From NCBI GenBank assembly GCA_035079005.1, contig CM068713.1:945001-1009000 (forward strand): a stretch of DNA of 64,000 bases, written 5' to 3'. The position numbers and the translations under genes are program-made. This stretch comes from Fraxinus americana. Its lineage: Eukaryota > Streptophyta > Magnoliopsida > Lamiales > Oleaceae. This document shows positions 22,027 to 34,216 of this stretch, in pieces. Within the stretch, counting starts at the first letter, position 1, and every line of letters starts with the position of its first letter. The notes under the pieces were generated by a model. It saw nothing but the letters and a program-made list of their open reading frames with translations. It made no database searches and had not been told where the DNA came from.

Positions 22027-24283
22027 GGAAAGCTGAGCCTAGGGATATGCACATGGTGGTAGGCACCAGTAACCCTGAGTTGCCAGCACTTGATGAACTT
22101 GATCCACGGGTAACTAAGGCTGATTCCCAGGCGGCCCCCATGGAAGAGCTGGAAAGCTTCCCTATCGATCCAAGAGAACCAACCAAGCTGCTGCAGGTTG
22201 GTAAAAGTTTAGCTCCAAGATTTAAGGGAGAACTTAAAGAATTTTTGTGTAAGAACCACGATATCTTTGCTTGGAGGCATGAGGATATGGTAGGCATCGA
22301 CCCTGGGGTCAGTTGCCACCACCTAAGAATTGATCCCAAATTTGCCCCGCATAGACAGAAGAGGCGAGCTCTTAATCCAGAGAGATATGAGGCCTTGAAA
22401 GAGGAAATGCAGAAACTCATTAGTAACGGCTTTATCAGAGAAGCCCTCTACCCGAAATGGATATCCAATCCAGCGCTGGTGAAGAAGCACAATGGGAAGT
22501 GGAGGATATGCATTGATTTTTCTGATCTCAACAAGGCATGTCCAAAGGACAGTTTCCCACTCCCCAGAATTGATCAATTGGTGGACTTTACTGCCGGACA
22601 TGAGTCCTTAAGCTTCATGGACGCTTATTCTGATTATAACCAAATTCCTATGTACCCAGGCGATGAGGAACACACCTCATTCATCACGGATCGAGGCCTC
22701 TATTGTTACAGGATGATGCCTTTTGGACTAAAGAACGCTGGAGCAACATATCAGAGGTTAGTGAACAAAATGTTTGCCAATTTGCTTGGAAAAACCATGG
22801 AGGTCTACGTGGATGACATGCTTGTTAAAAGCCTGAAAGTTGACGATCATATAACCCACCTCCATGAAGCCTTTGAGGTTTTGCGAAAGCACCGCATGAA
22901 GCTGAATCCCCTCAAATGTGCATTTGGGGTGGCCTCAGGAAAGTTGTTAGGATACATGGTTAACCAACGTGGCATTGAAGCAAATCCTGAAAAGATCCGG
23001 GCGTTGATTGAGATGAAATCTCCCCAGAAACCAAAGGAAGTGCAAAGCTTAACGGGTCGCGTGGCCGCTTTGAGCCGCTTTATATCGAAGTCCACTGATA
23101 AATGCCTCCCATTCTTCAAAACATTAAAAGGAGGACAGAAATTTTAGTGGACTGAGGAGTGTGAAGAGGCTCTCCAGGGGCTTAAAAGGCACCTAGGACA
23201 GGCCCCCCTCTTATCGAAGCCCAAGCTTGGCGAAGTGCTACAACTTTACTTGGCAGTTTCCCTCGATGCGATAAGCGCTGTACTGATAAGGGAAGAAAAC
23301 TCAACCCAGCTGCCAGTTTATTACATTAGCAAGGCTTTAATACCACCTGAGATGCGATATCCAGACATGGAAAAATTAGCCTTAGCATTGATCATTGCAT
23401 CCCGCAAACTGAGGCCCTATTTTCAGGCTCACACCATTCATGTGCTGACGAACTTTCCTCTCAGACAAGTCTTGCAAAAGTCGGACGCCTCGGGTAGGCT
23501 ATTAAAATGGGCAGTGGAGTTGAGTGAATTTGAAATCCTCTTCAAAGCCAGAACTGCCATCAAAGGGCAAGCTTTAGCAGATTTTGTGGCAGAATTTACC
23601 AACACCCCTGAAGTTGGGCCGGAGGCAGAGCCTCCCGAACCTCCAACATGGAATTTGTTTGTGGACGGTTCGACGGGGGAGACCGCCTCAGGTGCTGGTG
23701 TGGTCCTTGTGAGTCCTGAAGGTCATAAATTGAATAGTGCAGTACGGTTTGGCTTCAAAGCCACCGATAATGCCGCTGAATATGAGGCCCTCCTCGCTGG
23801 CCTTAGGCTGGCCAAGGAAATGCAAGTGAAGAGGCTTCACATCAGCAACGATTCTCAGCTTATAGTTGGACAAGTGAATGGCAACTTTGTGGTAAGGGAT
23901 AAAGCCATGGCCTCATATCTCAAACTGGTAATGAGCCTACTCCCTTCTTTTGAGAAATTTGAGTTGAGTCAGATACCACGCCTTGAAAATGTACACGTCG
24001 ATGCTTTGTCCAAGCTCGCCAGCAGCAAAGATTCTGAATTACTGGCAGTGGTCCCAATTGAGCACCTCCTCAGGCCGTCCACCTCTGCAGAAGTGATAAT
24101 GTGGGTAGAAGATACCCCAACTTGGATGCAACCTCTCATATCGTACCTCAAAAACCAATCCTTACCGATAATAAGGAAGAGGCGTACAAAATACGAAGGA
24201 GGTCTGCCCACTTTATGTTAGTTGACAATGTCCTTTACAAACGTGGATTCTCCGCACCTCTCCTTCGGTGTGTAGGAGAATAG
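21969..24283 (+). pseudogene. pol: Gypsy reverse transcriptase, RNase H and second RNase H-like domain, broken
   Basis: The RT core shows the conserved blocks PEDSFPLPRID-like (KACPKDSFPLPRIDQ), MPFGLKNAGATYQR and the catalytic YVDD (22806-22817). A TAG at 23145-23147 interrupts the frame; the same frame goes on with the connection and RNase H region (LAVSLDAISAVLIRE). Next comes an archaeal-type RNase H domain (FVDGSTGETASGAGVVL, near 23659) with AAEYEALLAGLR and LSKLASS. This double RNase H is diagnostic for the Tat lineage. A frameshift near 24165-24175 and a TAG at 24281-24283 separate it from integrase. Confidence 0.92.
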
Positions 24284-25356
24284 GAGGCTAATTATGTGCT
24301 TAGGAAATTCATGAGGGCGTTTGTGGAAAATCACTCTGGAGGATTGGCCTTGGCGAATAAAGCACTGAAGCAGGGATATTATTGGCCTACGATGAAAAAG
24401 GATGCCCTTCAATTTGTTCGCAAATGTGACAAATGTCAACGTTTCTCCAACATACAGAGGCGACCCTCTCAGGAGCTTACTGCAGTATCGAGCCCATGGC
24501 CCTTCAGCAAGTGGGGTGTGGACCTCATTGGCCCATTACCTAAGGGCAAAGGAGGCGCCAATTTCGCTATAGTGGCTATTGACTATTTCACTAAATGGGT
24601 AGAAGCTAAACCTTTGGCAAAGATCACTGAAGCCAATACCTCCAAATTCCTGTGGAAGAACCTCATTTGCCGCTTCGGCATCCCTCACTCAATCGTCTCC
24701 GATAATGGAAAACAATTTGACAACCGGAAGGTCCGAGACCTTTGTGAGGAACTTAGGATTAAAAAGCACTTTTCTACCCCTCATCATCCTCAGCCCATGG
24801 CCAGGTGGAAGCCGTAAATAAGACTATCAAGCATACTCTGAAAAAGAAGCTTGATACAGCTAAGGGAGCTTGGGTGGATGAGTTATCCCAGGTGCTATGG
24901 GCGATACGGACAACGAGCAGAACTCCTACAGGGGAAACCCCTTTCTTCATGACTTATGGTGCTGAGGCAATGAACCCAGTGGAGGTAGGATTACCCTCTC
25001 CCAGAAAATTGAGCTTCAATGAGATATCCAATGATGAACTTCGGAGATGCGAGCTTGATTTCCTTGAGGAAAGGAGGAATGATTCCCAGTTGAGGCTTGC
25101 TGTCTACCAGAGGAAGATGAGTCGGTACTACAATTCGAAGATGAAAAAGAGGTCCTTCCGTATGAACGACTTGGTTCTTCGCAGAGTTTTCTTATCCTCG
25201 AAGGAACCAGGGGTGGGCACCTTGGGACCCAATTGGGAAGGACCCTACCAAATTGAAAAGGAAATTCGACCTGGCACTTACTGGATAAAAGACATGGATG
25301 GCAGAATTCAACCTCACCCGTGGAATATTGAACATCTAAGGATGTATTATCAATGA
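24284..25356 (+). pseudogene. int: Gypsy integrase, one frameshift
   Basis: The zinc-binding N-terminus (ENHSGG...CDKCQRF), the catalytic core with Asp in WGVDLIGPLPKG, Asp in SDNGKQFDN and Glu in EAVNKTIKH, and a C-terminal domain (NDLVLRRV...GPNWEGPYQI...YWIKDMDG) are all present. A one-base deletion around 24795-24805 shifts the frame just before the catalytic Glu. The natural stop is at 25354-25356. The protein would insert the element cDNA into the genome. Confidence 0.92.
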
Positions 25357-25447
25357 ATGTAATCAATAGCTGGATGTTACTTCCCAGCCTTTATAAATAA
25401 ACGAGTTGTCTCCAAGTTTTCTCCGATCTTCGTCAATTATCGAATAA

Positions 25448-26343
25448 GCGTGGGCGCTTCAGAGGAGAGGATGGAACCTTAAAAGAAGGCCACCTCGTTC
25501 GAACTTCTAGGCGTACATCACAAGCCTCCCTTTGATGAAGCTGAACGTCAAAGGGAGAAGCCTCTGCTTGGATGAACCATCCACCAAGCTGGGAAGCGTG
25601 GGCGCCTCGGAGGAGAGGATGGAACCTTAAAAGAAGGCTACTTCGTTCGAACTACCAGGCGTACATCACAAGCCTCCCTTTGATGAAGCTGAACGTCAGA
25701 GGGAGAAGCCTCTGCTTGGATGAACCATCCACGAAGTTGGGAAGCGTGGGCGCTTCGGAGGAGAGGATGGAACCTTAAAAGAAGGCCACCTCGTTCGAAC
25801 TCCCAGGCGTACATCACAAGCATCCCTTTGATGAAGCTGAACGTCAAAGGGAGAAGCCTCTGCTTGGATGAACCATCCACCAAGCTGGGAAGCGTAGGCG
25901 CTTCGGAGGAGAGGATGGAACCTTAAAAGAAGGCCACCTCGTTCGAACTCCCAGGCGTACATCACAAGCCTCCCTTTGATGAAGCTGAACGTCAAAGGGA
26001 GAAGCCTCTGCTTGGATGAACCATCCACCAAGTAGGAAAGCGTGGGAGCCTCGGAGGAGAGGATAGAACTTTAAAGAAGGCCACCTCGTTTAAACTCCGA
26101 GACGTACATCACAAGCCTCCCTTTGATGAAGCTGAACGTCAAAGGGAGAAGCCTCTGCTTGAATGAACCATCCACCAAGTAGGGAAGCGTGGGAGCCTCG
26201 GAGGAGAGGATGGAACCTTAAAGAAGGCCACCTCGTTTGAACTCCGAGACGTACATCACAAGCCTCGCTTTGATGAAGCTGAACGTCAAAGGGAGAAGCA
26301 TCTGCTTGGATGAACCATCCACCAAGCTGGGAAGCGTTGGCAC
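25448..26343. repeat. Six-copy 147/148-bp tandem repeat in the 3' untranslated region of the Gypsy element
   Basis: Units begin with GCGTGGGCGCYTCGG or a close variant at 25448, 25596, 25744, 25892, 26040, 26187 and 26334, so the period is 148, 148, 148, 148, 147 and 147 bp. The seventh copy is only a few bases long. The last full units share extra variants (GTAGGRAAGCGTGGGAGCC), so they form a subgroup. Apparent ORFs on either strand are by-products of the repeat. Confidence 0.95.
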
Positions 26344-26571
26344 CTCGGAAAACAAATTCAGCTATATTCAAAGAAATGAGCCTCGACGGTTCAACATTTC
26401 TCTACCTCAGCTCTAAAAGAAATTCAGCCTAGGCCAGTTCCCTCACGAACTCGCCTCACCTTAGCATGGACCTACCTCGTCTAAAAGGCAACCTTCTCAA
26501 CCTTACGCATTGCACCACTTCATGAACTCCACGCCCAGTATGAATAGCTGCGCCTGGACTTGCGGGACTGA

Positions 26572-27566
26572 TGTGAGTAGTGAAAAATTTAAAATTTTTC
26601 CTAACTTTATTATCGAAGTCCACGCATGGCATAAATAATCACACATGGACTTGGGGGACTATTGTTACGACTCGTAAAATGGAAGCTTCACGTGGCACCA
26701 TAATTCACCGGTGGGACCGATCTATTTGAGCCAGGGTGTACTTTCTTAGCCTTTCAAGTATATTCCGAGGCCCTTCATCCGAGGCCATCATTGCTAGCCG
26801 AGGCCCTTTCATCCGAGGCCATCATTGCTAGCCGAAGCCCTTTCATCCGAGGCCATCATTGCTAGCCCAGGCCCTTTCATCCGAGGCCATCATTGCTAGC
26901 CGAAGCCCTTTCATCCGAGGCCATGTTGTCAACCGAGGCCCAAGCATCATCCAATGTCATGTTGTCAACCGAGGCCCAAGCATTATCCGAGGCTCTGTGT
27001 AAGTGGCCGAAGCCCACATCTTCCATATTCACTTCTCCCAAGAGATCTTCTACATAAAGATCTTATTTGGAATGATTGACGTGACTTTTGTGTAAAGTAT
27101 ATTTGTGTCTTGTCTTGTTAATGTAAAAGCATTTAATGCTTTGTAAGGCTAGGAGATTCAACTTGATGGCTAGGACTTGATGTCTTGGCCGAGGAGATGG
27201 TGCCACGTGTAAATTGATCCAAAGGTCACAATTTGAGTTGTAACACTATAAATACCCCAACCATGTAATACAATAGAAGCTAATGCCAAATTCCAAATGA
27301 AAAACTGAATATTTGGAAACATATTGCTCTCTTTTTACTACGAAAATTACAACTGCAAATCTTGTTATTTATCGATTGGTTTCTTATACAATCGTATTTC
27401 TTTCTTCTTGCCGGAGGCCCTAAATCTGACGTCTCGTGCGGCGAGCTCCTCCCACGCCCGGATTTTGGAGCCTTTCTGACCGTTCTTCGGCATATGCATG
27501 TTGGACAAGGCTTGCACATGCACGAGTGGACCTGGCATCTGTTGGCAACATTTTTTGGGGTCAACA
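26572..27566 (+). repeat. 3' LTR of the Gypsy element
   Basis: 995 bp, same ends as the 5' LTR. It is followed directly by ATTAC, the second copy of the target duplication. The region just before it (26344-26571) is the end of the internal 3' UTR and lacks a strong polypurine tract. Confidence 0.95.
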
Positions 27567-28226
27567 ATTACTATAGGAGTTGGAACTTTGAATTAGCATT
27601 CCACATCTCAAACTGTTAAATCATTAGATAAACACATTCAATGACTGTAACAATTTATGAACTTCTGCAGCCTCAATGTGTAGTTATGGAAAATGTTTTG
27701 CTCAATTGGGTGCTGAGTTGTGGTCTTGTTGCTAGTTATTAAGTCTCATAAAGTGATTTAAGAATTTTTCACACTCAGATGAATGATTTCCGAATCTCTG
27801 TTTATGTTAAAGTCTATAATGTCTGGCTCAATCTCTGGACAAGCGTTGCAAGTGTCCTAATCATCCTTGCATACATGCTCTAGTGTGCCTGTTCCTGCTC
27901 TTGAATCTGATGCTATCTCATTTTCCTGTGGCCTTTCCCTCTATTTCCCATTACTAGTCATAGAGAGATCCAATTGTCCAAATCAATAGCAAGGTGCTTT
28001 CTCTTCCAAATCAAGGATAGGACTCAAGTAAATCCACGATAAAAGGAAATCTGCTTTCTTAGCAAGGCATCAACTGACAATGACCTTGAAGCGGGATCAT
28101 AAGCAAGCTGTCCTAGATAAAATGCACCTTTTCCAACTCTGTTTCTTGGTTTCACTGTTGGCGTTCTATCATTTCAATTTAGTGTTATTACTGATAACTA
28201 GTTTCTGATATTCATGTTTTGACCAG

Positions 28227-28670
28227 GTTTTACGGTTGTATTCTGGAGTTGTTCATGATTTGCATGCACACCGGGTGGGGCTGATCTACTCGATCATTGC
28301 TGCTTCATGGCAGCATGGTGAGTCAATGAATAGGGTGCCGTCTGTCTACATCAGGCTACTATTTACAATCTCTTTATATGTCTAACCACAATTTATGATA
28401 TTGACTGGTCCAATCTCTGTAAAATTTCTGCAAATATTATAATCATCAGCATTTTATATGGAATTCTTTTTTTGGTTTTTCAACTTAGTGTTCTATAATT
28501 TCATTTGCGTGTTTTTGCGACGTGTGGGAGTGGCTACAGTGGTTGATCTACTCGAGTGCGTAACTGTTTCCTGCGAGTGCAACAAAGTTGATGAACCAAA
28601 AAGATTCACATACCATGTTGGACAATTATATGCAATAAAATCCACTATTACTGAAGTTCTCAAGTATTGA
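28227..28670 (+). pseudogene. Remnant exons of an unidentified gene in segment A
   Basis: A 91-bp exon-like stretch (28227-28317) lies between an acceptor TTTTGACCAG and a donor CATG-GTGAGT and reads VLRLYSGVVHDLHAHRVGLI and onward without a stop. A second open stretch ends at 28670 and contains GVATVVDLLECVTV. The second copy at 60330-60790 keeps both regions, there preceded by a better acceptor (GGCATGCAG before GAGTGG), but with frame-changing indels. I do not recognise the protein. It may be part of a gene that was duplicated with the cluster. Confidence 0.35.
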
Positions 28671-29819
28671 CGAATTGACTTGCTTGCCTTGCTGCTTGTT
28701 TTATTAGTGTAGCCTTGTCAATTTAATTTGTCAGTAGTTGTCGTGTTCTCTCATAGCCAAACCTTTGGATTCCGGGAGGAGAATTGTTGCTTTTAGGCAA
28801 GTGTAGGGATGTTTTTGATTGTTATCAATTACTGAAGTTGAAAGCTTCTGATGTGTTAAGAATGCTTATATAGGTCATCCCATCAGTATTTACTTCCAAC
28901 TGAAGAAGTCTTCAGGCAAATTTTTCATTAATGGTAAGTGCTTCACTTTGAGCTTCTGAATCTACCTCTGCACGTTGGTGACGTTAGGCATAGACTGGTT
29001 TTGCTAACATAAGACATAAAAGTTAGGCTTTTGGATGTAAAAGATGTGTTTGTTAATCAGCATGGACAGGGATTATTCATTTTATCCATGTCTATGACTT
29101 AGGCGAGAACGTTACTAGGGTATCAATGCTCAGTTAAGTAATATATTCAATTTTCTCCATATGTACTTTAAGAGTATGTTTTGTAAAGTGGAATAGACAG
29201 TGGCAGACAATATTACTGGAAAAAAGGAGAAGTTACATCTTTGTTCAATGTAGTCTCCAGTCATGACGAGTATTGCAAATCAAACATGCCCCAATTTTAT
29301 TGTTTAGTACTAGTACAAGTGTTTATTTCTAGCTCCCCCCATGGTACCTCGTTATTCGTTAAAGCCCACTGTTTTGTGATTAACTTGACTTGAGATCAAG
29401 TGGTTGAGTTATTTAATTTGTTTTCATTGACGTCAATGACATGTAATGAATTTGTGTATTGCTTTTGTAAATAGTAGTTTATTGGATTGTGGGATCTGTT
29501 GCCAAATTAAGAATAGGAAGTTAGATTGTGCTCTGTTGAACAGCATAATTTTGGTTCTCGGGTTATTTAAGTCGATGCTTTCTAGTTTTAGGAAGCGAGA
29601 GGTATCAAAATGACTTGGAAACTTTTGTAATAGCATCTGGACTTTCAGTAAATTTAGACTTCCCGACTATGATTGGAGAACTCAGGTCAAGGTAGATAGT
29701 AAACTTACCTATTTAGTTGATATACAAGATAATTTAAGCCTGGTTATGAATTCAGATTGACTGAATGAATCCTTTGTTATTAGTTCGTCCAATTCATTGC
29801 TAAATCTAGTTATAGATCT

Positions 29820-30910
29820 CAGGGGCGGACCTGGGGGGCAGGTGCCCCCCCACCCCCCCCCACCCCCCCCCCCCAAAAAAAAAATTTTTTTTTTTTTTTG
29901 AATTTTTTTTTTTTTAATATGAAAGGAAATTGAATCAATATTTATTTCAAACCAATGTTTTCTCCCACCTGAGTTACCTCTTCTCATTTTCTCTCTTCTT
30001 CTTCATGGTAAAATTAAGGTTGTATATTGTTAAATGGATACAAAAATGGTTGTGATAATACTGAATAACTGAACAAAAATAGTTCAAAATTTCAAATCTC
30101 ATTTATCTTTGTTTAAATGATTTATAGTTACTCTCAAAGAGTGGAAATTGCATTGTCAAATGAAAACAGTGAAAAATCTGTCTCTACTCTATAGCCATTT
30201 CAAGTTCAATCGCGACAAAGAATTCTAAAATCTGACCCAAGGAAAAAGCTAGTAGGCAAGGCTTCCATGAGCTATAGTGCTGAAACCAGTACTAAACGAA
30301 GTAATCAGTGTAAAATGATCGTATACTTGGATTAGATCAATGAATAGGAATAGAAGAATTCTTAGTTGAATTTAGTTACGTTCTTGTAATGCATGAGATT
30401 CAAGAGTGAAATTCTCAATTGAGGTGACATTTTTAAGGAAATTTCGAGAGCCTTTTAGCCTATGAGAATCTGGTCCGACTGAATGTAATTAGAAGAAAGA
30501 GTTGTGCAATATGATTGAACTTGAATGAGCAAGGATTGTTTGTCGGGTATTTGATGCATCGAAAATAAGTCTGACTCTTACCATTTTCTTATCCCTTGTT
30601 GATTTATTTGTTGCATCTCTTATATAAATTTCAGAATTTAAGAAATGTACATATAAATCTGTGACTTGGATTCTATCAAAATTTGTGTAGCTCTTGATGA
30701 CCAAGATTGTATACTAAATTTCTTTGTTGATTTGAATTACGAAACTACATTAAATTTTTCTCTATTTCTCACTTTAATTATGGAACGTTATCAAAATATG
30801 AGAACACGTAGAGAACAATTGTAATAAAATATCTCTTCCTTTAATTTTTTTGGTCACTTTTTGAAAGTTTGATTGTGCCCCCCAACATAAAAAGTCTGCG
30901 TCCGCCCCTG
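29820..30910. mobile_element. hAT-type element, 1091 bp, with perfect 8-bp target duplication
   Basis: The left end CAGGGGCGGACC and right end GTCCGCCCCTG are inverted repeats, and ATAGATCT stands directly on both sides (29812-29819 and 30911-30918). Segment B2 has the uninterrupted site (near 62483), which confirms the insertion. No transposase is encoded. A C-rich run follows the left end (29845-29874). Related copies lie at 48531-49198 and about 61473-62198. Confidence 0.9.
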
Positions 30911-31107
30911 ATAGATCTAAAGGAAGGAGATCAAACAGTATTTTTTTTATTCCTTTTCTGCTGCCCACACTCAGGAGTCAGGAGTACTGTATCGCAGTAA
31001 TTTATGAAGCCTGTTTATACCCACATTCACATGCACAGATTTCATTCTCTGAAGTATGAATTGCGTTTCTTTCATGACATTGGTATACGGTTTCTGTTGA
31101 TATAAAG

Positions 31108-31533
31108 GTTCGTTTGATTGCAAGAGTGAAATTTTGGCGGAAAGAAAATGAATTATAGGGAATTGAATTGTCTAGAATTGTTTTCCTGGGAATTGTCAAT
31201 TAATTGTATTTGATTGGTATAATTTTCCATCTGAAAAATATTAGAAATTTTGAATCTTTTGATATTCGTTTGACTTTGTTTTCCATGAAAATTGTCTATT
31301 AAAGGAAATTTTTTTTTTTTTTTTTTTACCATTGTCCATAGAATTTATTTTCATTGCCAAAAAAAAAAGAAAAAGCTGGAGACCATTTCCCACCAAAGTG
31401 GTGCGAAACTAATTCGACAAAAACATGGAAAAAGGGGGTCACGTGGAGGTGGGAGGAAAATATTTTCTATGGAAAATTTTGACTATCAAACATGGCAAAA
31501 GTACGAAAAAAAAGGCCTATCAAACAAGCCCTA
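31108..31533. mobile_element. Miniature element with GTTTGATTG ends, about 425 bp
   Basis: The left end reads AAGGTTCGTTTGATTGCAAG and the right end CTATCAAACAAGCCCTAA. Segment B2 lacks the insert: it runs from CTGTTGATAT straight to GCTATGTCCATCC (about 62665-62685). The exact ends are uncertain by a few bases. Segment B1 holds the right part (55380-55460). Confidence 0.65.
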
Positions 31534-32605
31534 ACTTATTGGTACAGCCTATGTACATCCATTATGAAAGTTGGTAATTTGTAATTGAATTATCTCAGAG
31601 ATGATTACTTTGTATTTTCTACTGCATGGTAAATTGAAAAACGAAGAATAATATTACCCTAGAGATGTTGGTTTTGGTTCAATAATTGCATTTCTAAATG
31701 CTTACCAACCTCCTTCCTGGAAGGATATTATTGCTCACAGATGACAGAATCCATGTGCTTAATCTTGATTGTTGGGTTGGCCTTGACTTGTGAGTTATTT
31801 TGAAGTCATTTCTTCTTGCTAAACATGCTATATCACAGATGAATACGTGATATACTGAAAAGCATTCACTCAAGCTAGGAGTGGGTATATTAACTGTGGA
31901 ACCTACCCAAACAGACCTGATAGGTTGTTTTGGTGGGACGTCAGGTCGGTTTCGGGTTGGCTTCGACTCAATTTGGAAAAGTTGGTTTTAAGTAAAAAAA
32001 ATAAAAATATATAAGGTTATGTTTGATAACACACATTTTCTAGGGAAGTAGGAAAGTTTTTTTTATTTTCCAAGTTTTGGTGTGTTTGATTGGACAAATT
32101 TTGTCAGGAAAATATTTTCTTGAACTTGCCTCATGCTCCAGCTTTTTTGGGATTTGCTGGAAATTGTTTTCTTGAGGTTTTGGTGAGAATCTATTTTCCT
32201 GGTTTTTTTTTTTTTGCAATTGAAAAACATTCAAGACACAATGGTAAAAAAAAATTATCACTTTTATTGACAATTTTCATGTAAAACAAAGCTAAACAAA
32301 TGGTATTTGGTATGGTATTTGCTGTGAAACTCGTGAAAAATGTGGTTAATATTGATTGTTTGACTTTGATTTAAATTAAAATTTGATTTTAATATGAAAC
32401 AAATAGGCCTATACTCTATTAGCTTAATACATATGAACTATTTGATGTTTAAACTGCATTGTAGATCAACAAGAAGCAACAGCCCAAATGCTTTTCATAA
32501 AAAGAAAGGAATAATTTATAGTGAAATATAACTATTTTCCAGTTCACTAAAAAACAAAAATTAGCTTAGAGATGTTTTGTTCAATAATTGCATTGATAAT
32601 TCTTA

Positions 32606-33192
32606 GGATGCGTTTGATTGCAAGGGTGGAAAATAGGTGGAAAGAAAATGTTTTACAGGGAAAAGATTTGCCTAGAAAATGTTTTGTAGGGAAAATGATT
32701 TAAAATGTGTTTGATTGGTATAATTTTCCACCCGGAAAATTTTTAAATTTTCTATTCGTTTGACTTTGTTTTACATGAAAATTGTCCATTAAAGTGATAT
32801 TTTTTTCCACAATTGGTTATAAAATTTGTTTTCATTGCCAAAAAGTAAAAAAAAAAAAAAAAAAAAAAATTGTTTCCTAAAAAATCATTTTTTTAATCAA
32901 AGTTTAGTATTCGTTTGACTTTGTTTTACATGGAAATTGTCCATTAAAGTGAAATTTTTTTTTTACAATTGGTCATGACATTTGTTTCCATTGCCAAAAA
33001 AAAAAAATTTTTGAGCAGCCGGCCGGAAAATATTTTCCCACCAAAATGGTGGAAAAATATTTTCAAGGATTTCGTGGAAAATGCTGACGTGACGGGTGGG
33101 GTGGGAAAATATTTTTCGTGAAAAATTTAAACTATCAAACAGCGTAAAAGATGGAAAATGTCCAAGAAAATTGTAGCTAATCTAACACAACC
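32606..33192. mobile_element. PIF/Harbinger-like miniature element, 587 bp, target duplication TTA proven by an empty site
   Basis: It starts GGATGCGTTTGATTG and ends CTAACACAACC, with TTA on both sides (32603-32605, 33193-33195). Segment B2 reads TAATTCTTAGTGCTTTCC at the matching place (about 63240), that is the unoccupied target with a single TTA. The body has A-rich runs and no coding capacity. Confidence 0.85.
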
Positions 33193-33506
33193 TTAGTGCT
33201 TTCCAACCTCCTCCTGACTGGATGGGCCCTCCCTTTGGTTCAATAATTGAGTTTTGTTCTTAATTTCCTTCCATGAAGGTTCTTGGTAAACGTGAGTCGG
33301 TGTAGTGCTTTCCAACCTCCTTCCTCAAACGGTTGACTTTGAGCTTTTTAGGGGTAGACAGTTATGTCCTCAGGTTGCTTTCGGCGGAAGGTTCTTGATT
33401 AACGTTAATTTATATGCCTAGACAATTCACATGCTACTCCCTACAACTTTCTCCCACTTCATAACTCTCTTTGCTCCTTGCCCTGTTTATTTTGGAATAT
33501 CCAGAT

Positions 33507-34216
33507 TAGGGGTGTCCAAAAGTCCCGAACTGAACCGGACCGAACCGAACCCGAACCGAACCAAACCGAACCGAGCGGTTCTTCATAAATTAAATACCCG
33601 AACGGGTACCCGAATCGAGAACCGATGAGTTTGGGTCGGGTCTCGGGTCTAGACCAAGAACCGAAGAACCGAACAAGAACCGAAACTAAATAATTTTTTT
33701 TTATTTTTTATATTGAATTAATTAAATTATTTTATTTTTTTCCTATACAAATTAGCAAATTAATTGAATAAATTAGATTATTTCATAATTTTAATTTTTA
33801 AGCCCAAATCATTTTAAAATCCATTAGCCCATTTTAATTTGAAGCAAATGAATATATTTTATGTAGTTTTGCTGTAATATTAATATCTACTTTTTGGTAT
33901 TTGTATGCATTAAATTAATCTTATTGGACGGCTAGTTTTGTATATTTTTTTGAATTGGGCTACGTTAATTTGTAAAAGTTACGAATGAAATGTTATTAAT
34001 TGTATTTATGTAGTGTTGCTGAAAATATTAAAAAATTTAATTATGGTACGGAACCGAACGGAACCGAACCGACCCGAACCGAACCGAACGGAACCGAACC
34101 CGAACGGTTTCATAATTATATTTGGACCCGACGGGTCCATTTATTAAATACCCGAAAGTTTTGGGTCGGTTCGGGTATCTTCAGAACCGAACCGAACCGA
34201 CCCATGGACAGCCCTA
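33507..34216. mobile_element. hAT-like non-autonomous element rich in CCGAAC repeats, 710 bp
   Basis: The termini TAGGGGTGTCCA and TGGACAGCCCTA are inverted repeats, and ATCCAGAT stands on both sides (33499-33506 and 34217-34224). The subterminal parts are filled with GAACCGAACC steps in inverted orientation. B2 has no insert at the matching place (about 63415). The 40 bp after the element are tandemly doubled (34217-34256 and 34257-34294), so ATCCAGAT occurs three times. Confidence 0.82.

Larger units (their letters stand above)
18432..27566 (+). mobile_element. Complete but defective Ty3/Gypsy retrotransposon of the Tat lineage, 9135 bp
   Basis: Both LTRs start TGTGAGTAGTG and end GGGGTCAACA, and the element is flanked by a perfect 5-bp duplication ATTAC (18427-18431 and 27567-27571). 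The order gag, protease, RT, RNase H, a second RNase H-like domain, integrase is that of the Tat branch of Ty3/Gypsy. The LTRs differ at roughly 15-20 single positions plus repeat-number changes, about 2 percent, which points to insertion about one to two million years ago under usual plant rates. Coding regions are broken at many places, so it cannot make its own proteins. Confidence 0.95.

Noticed and set aside
25448..26371. Repeated 68-111-codon frames on both strands
   Set aside because: They are the same sequence read from successive 148-bp tandem units of the Gypsy 3' region.
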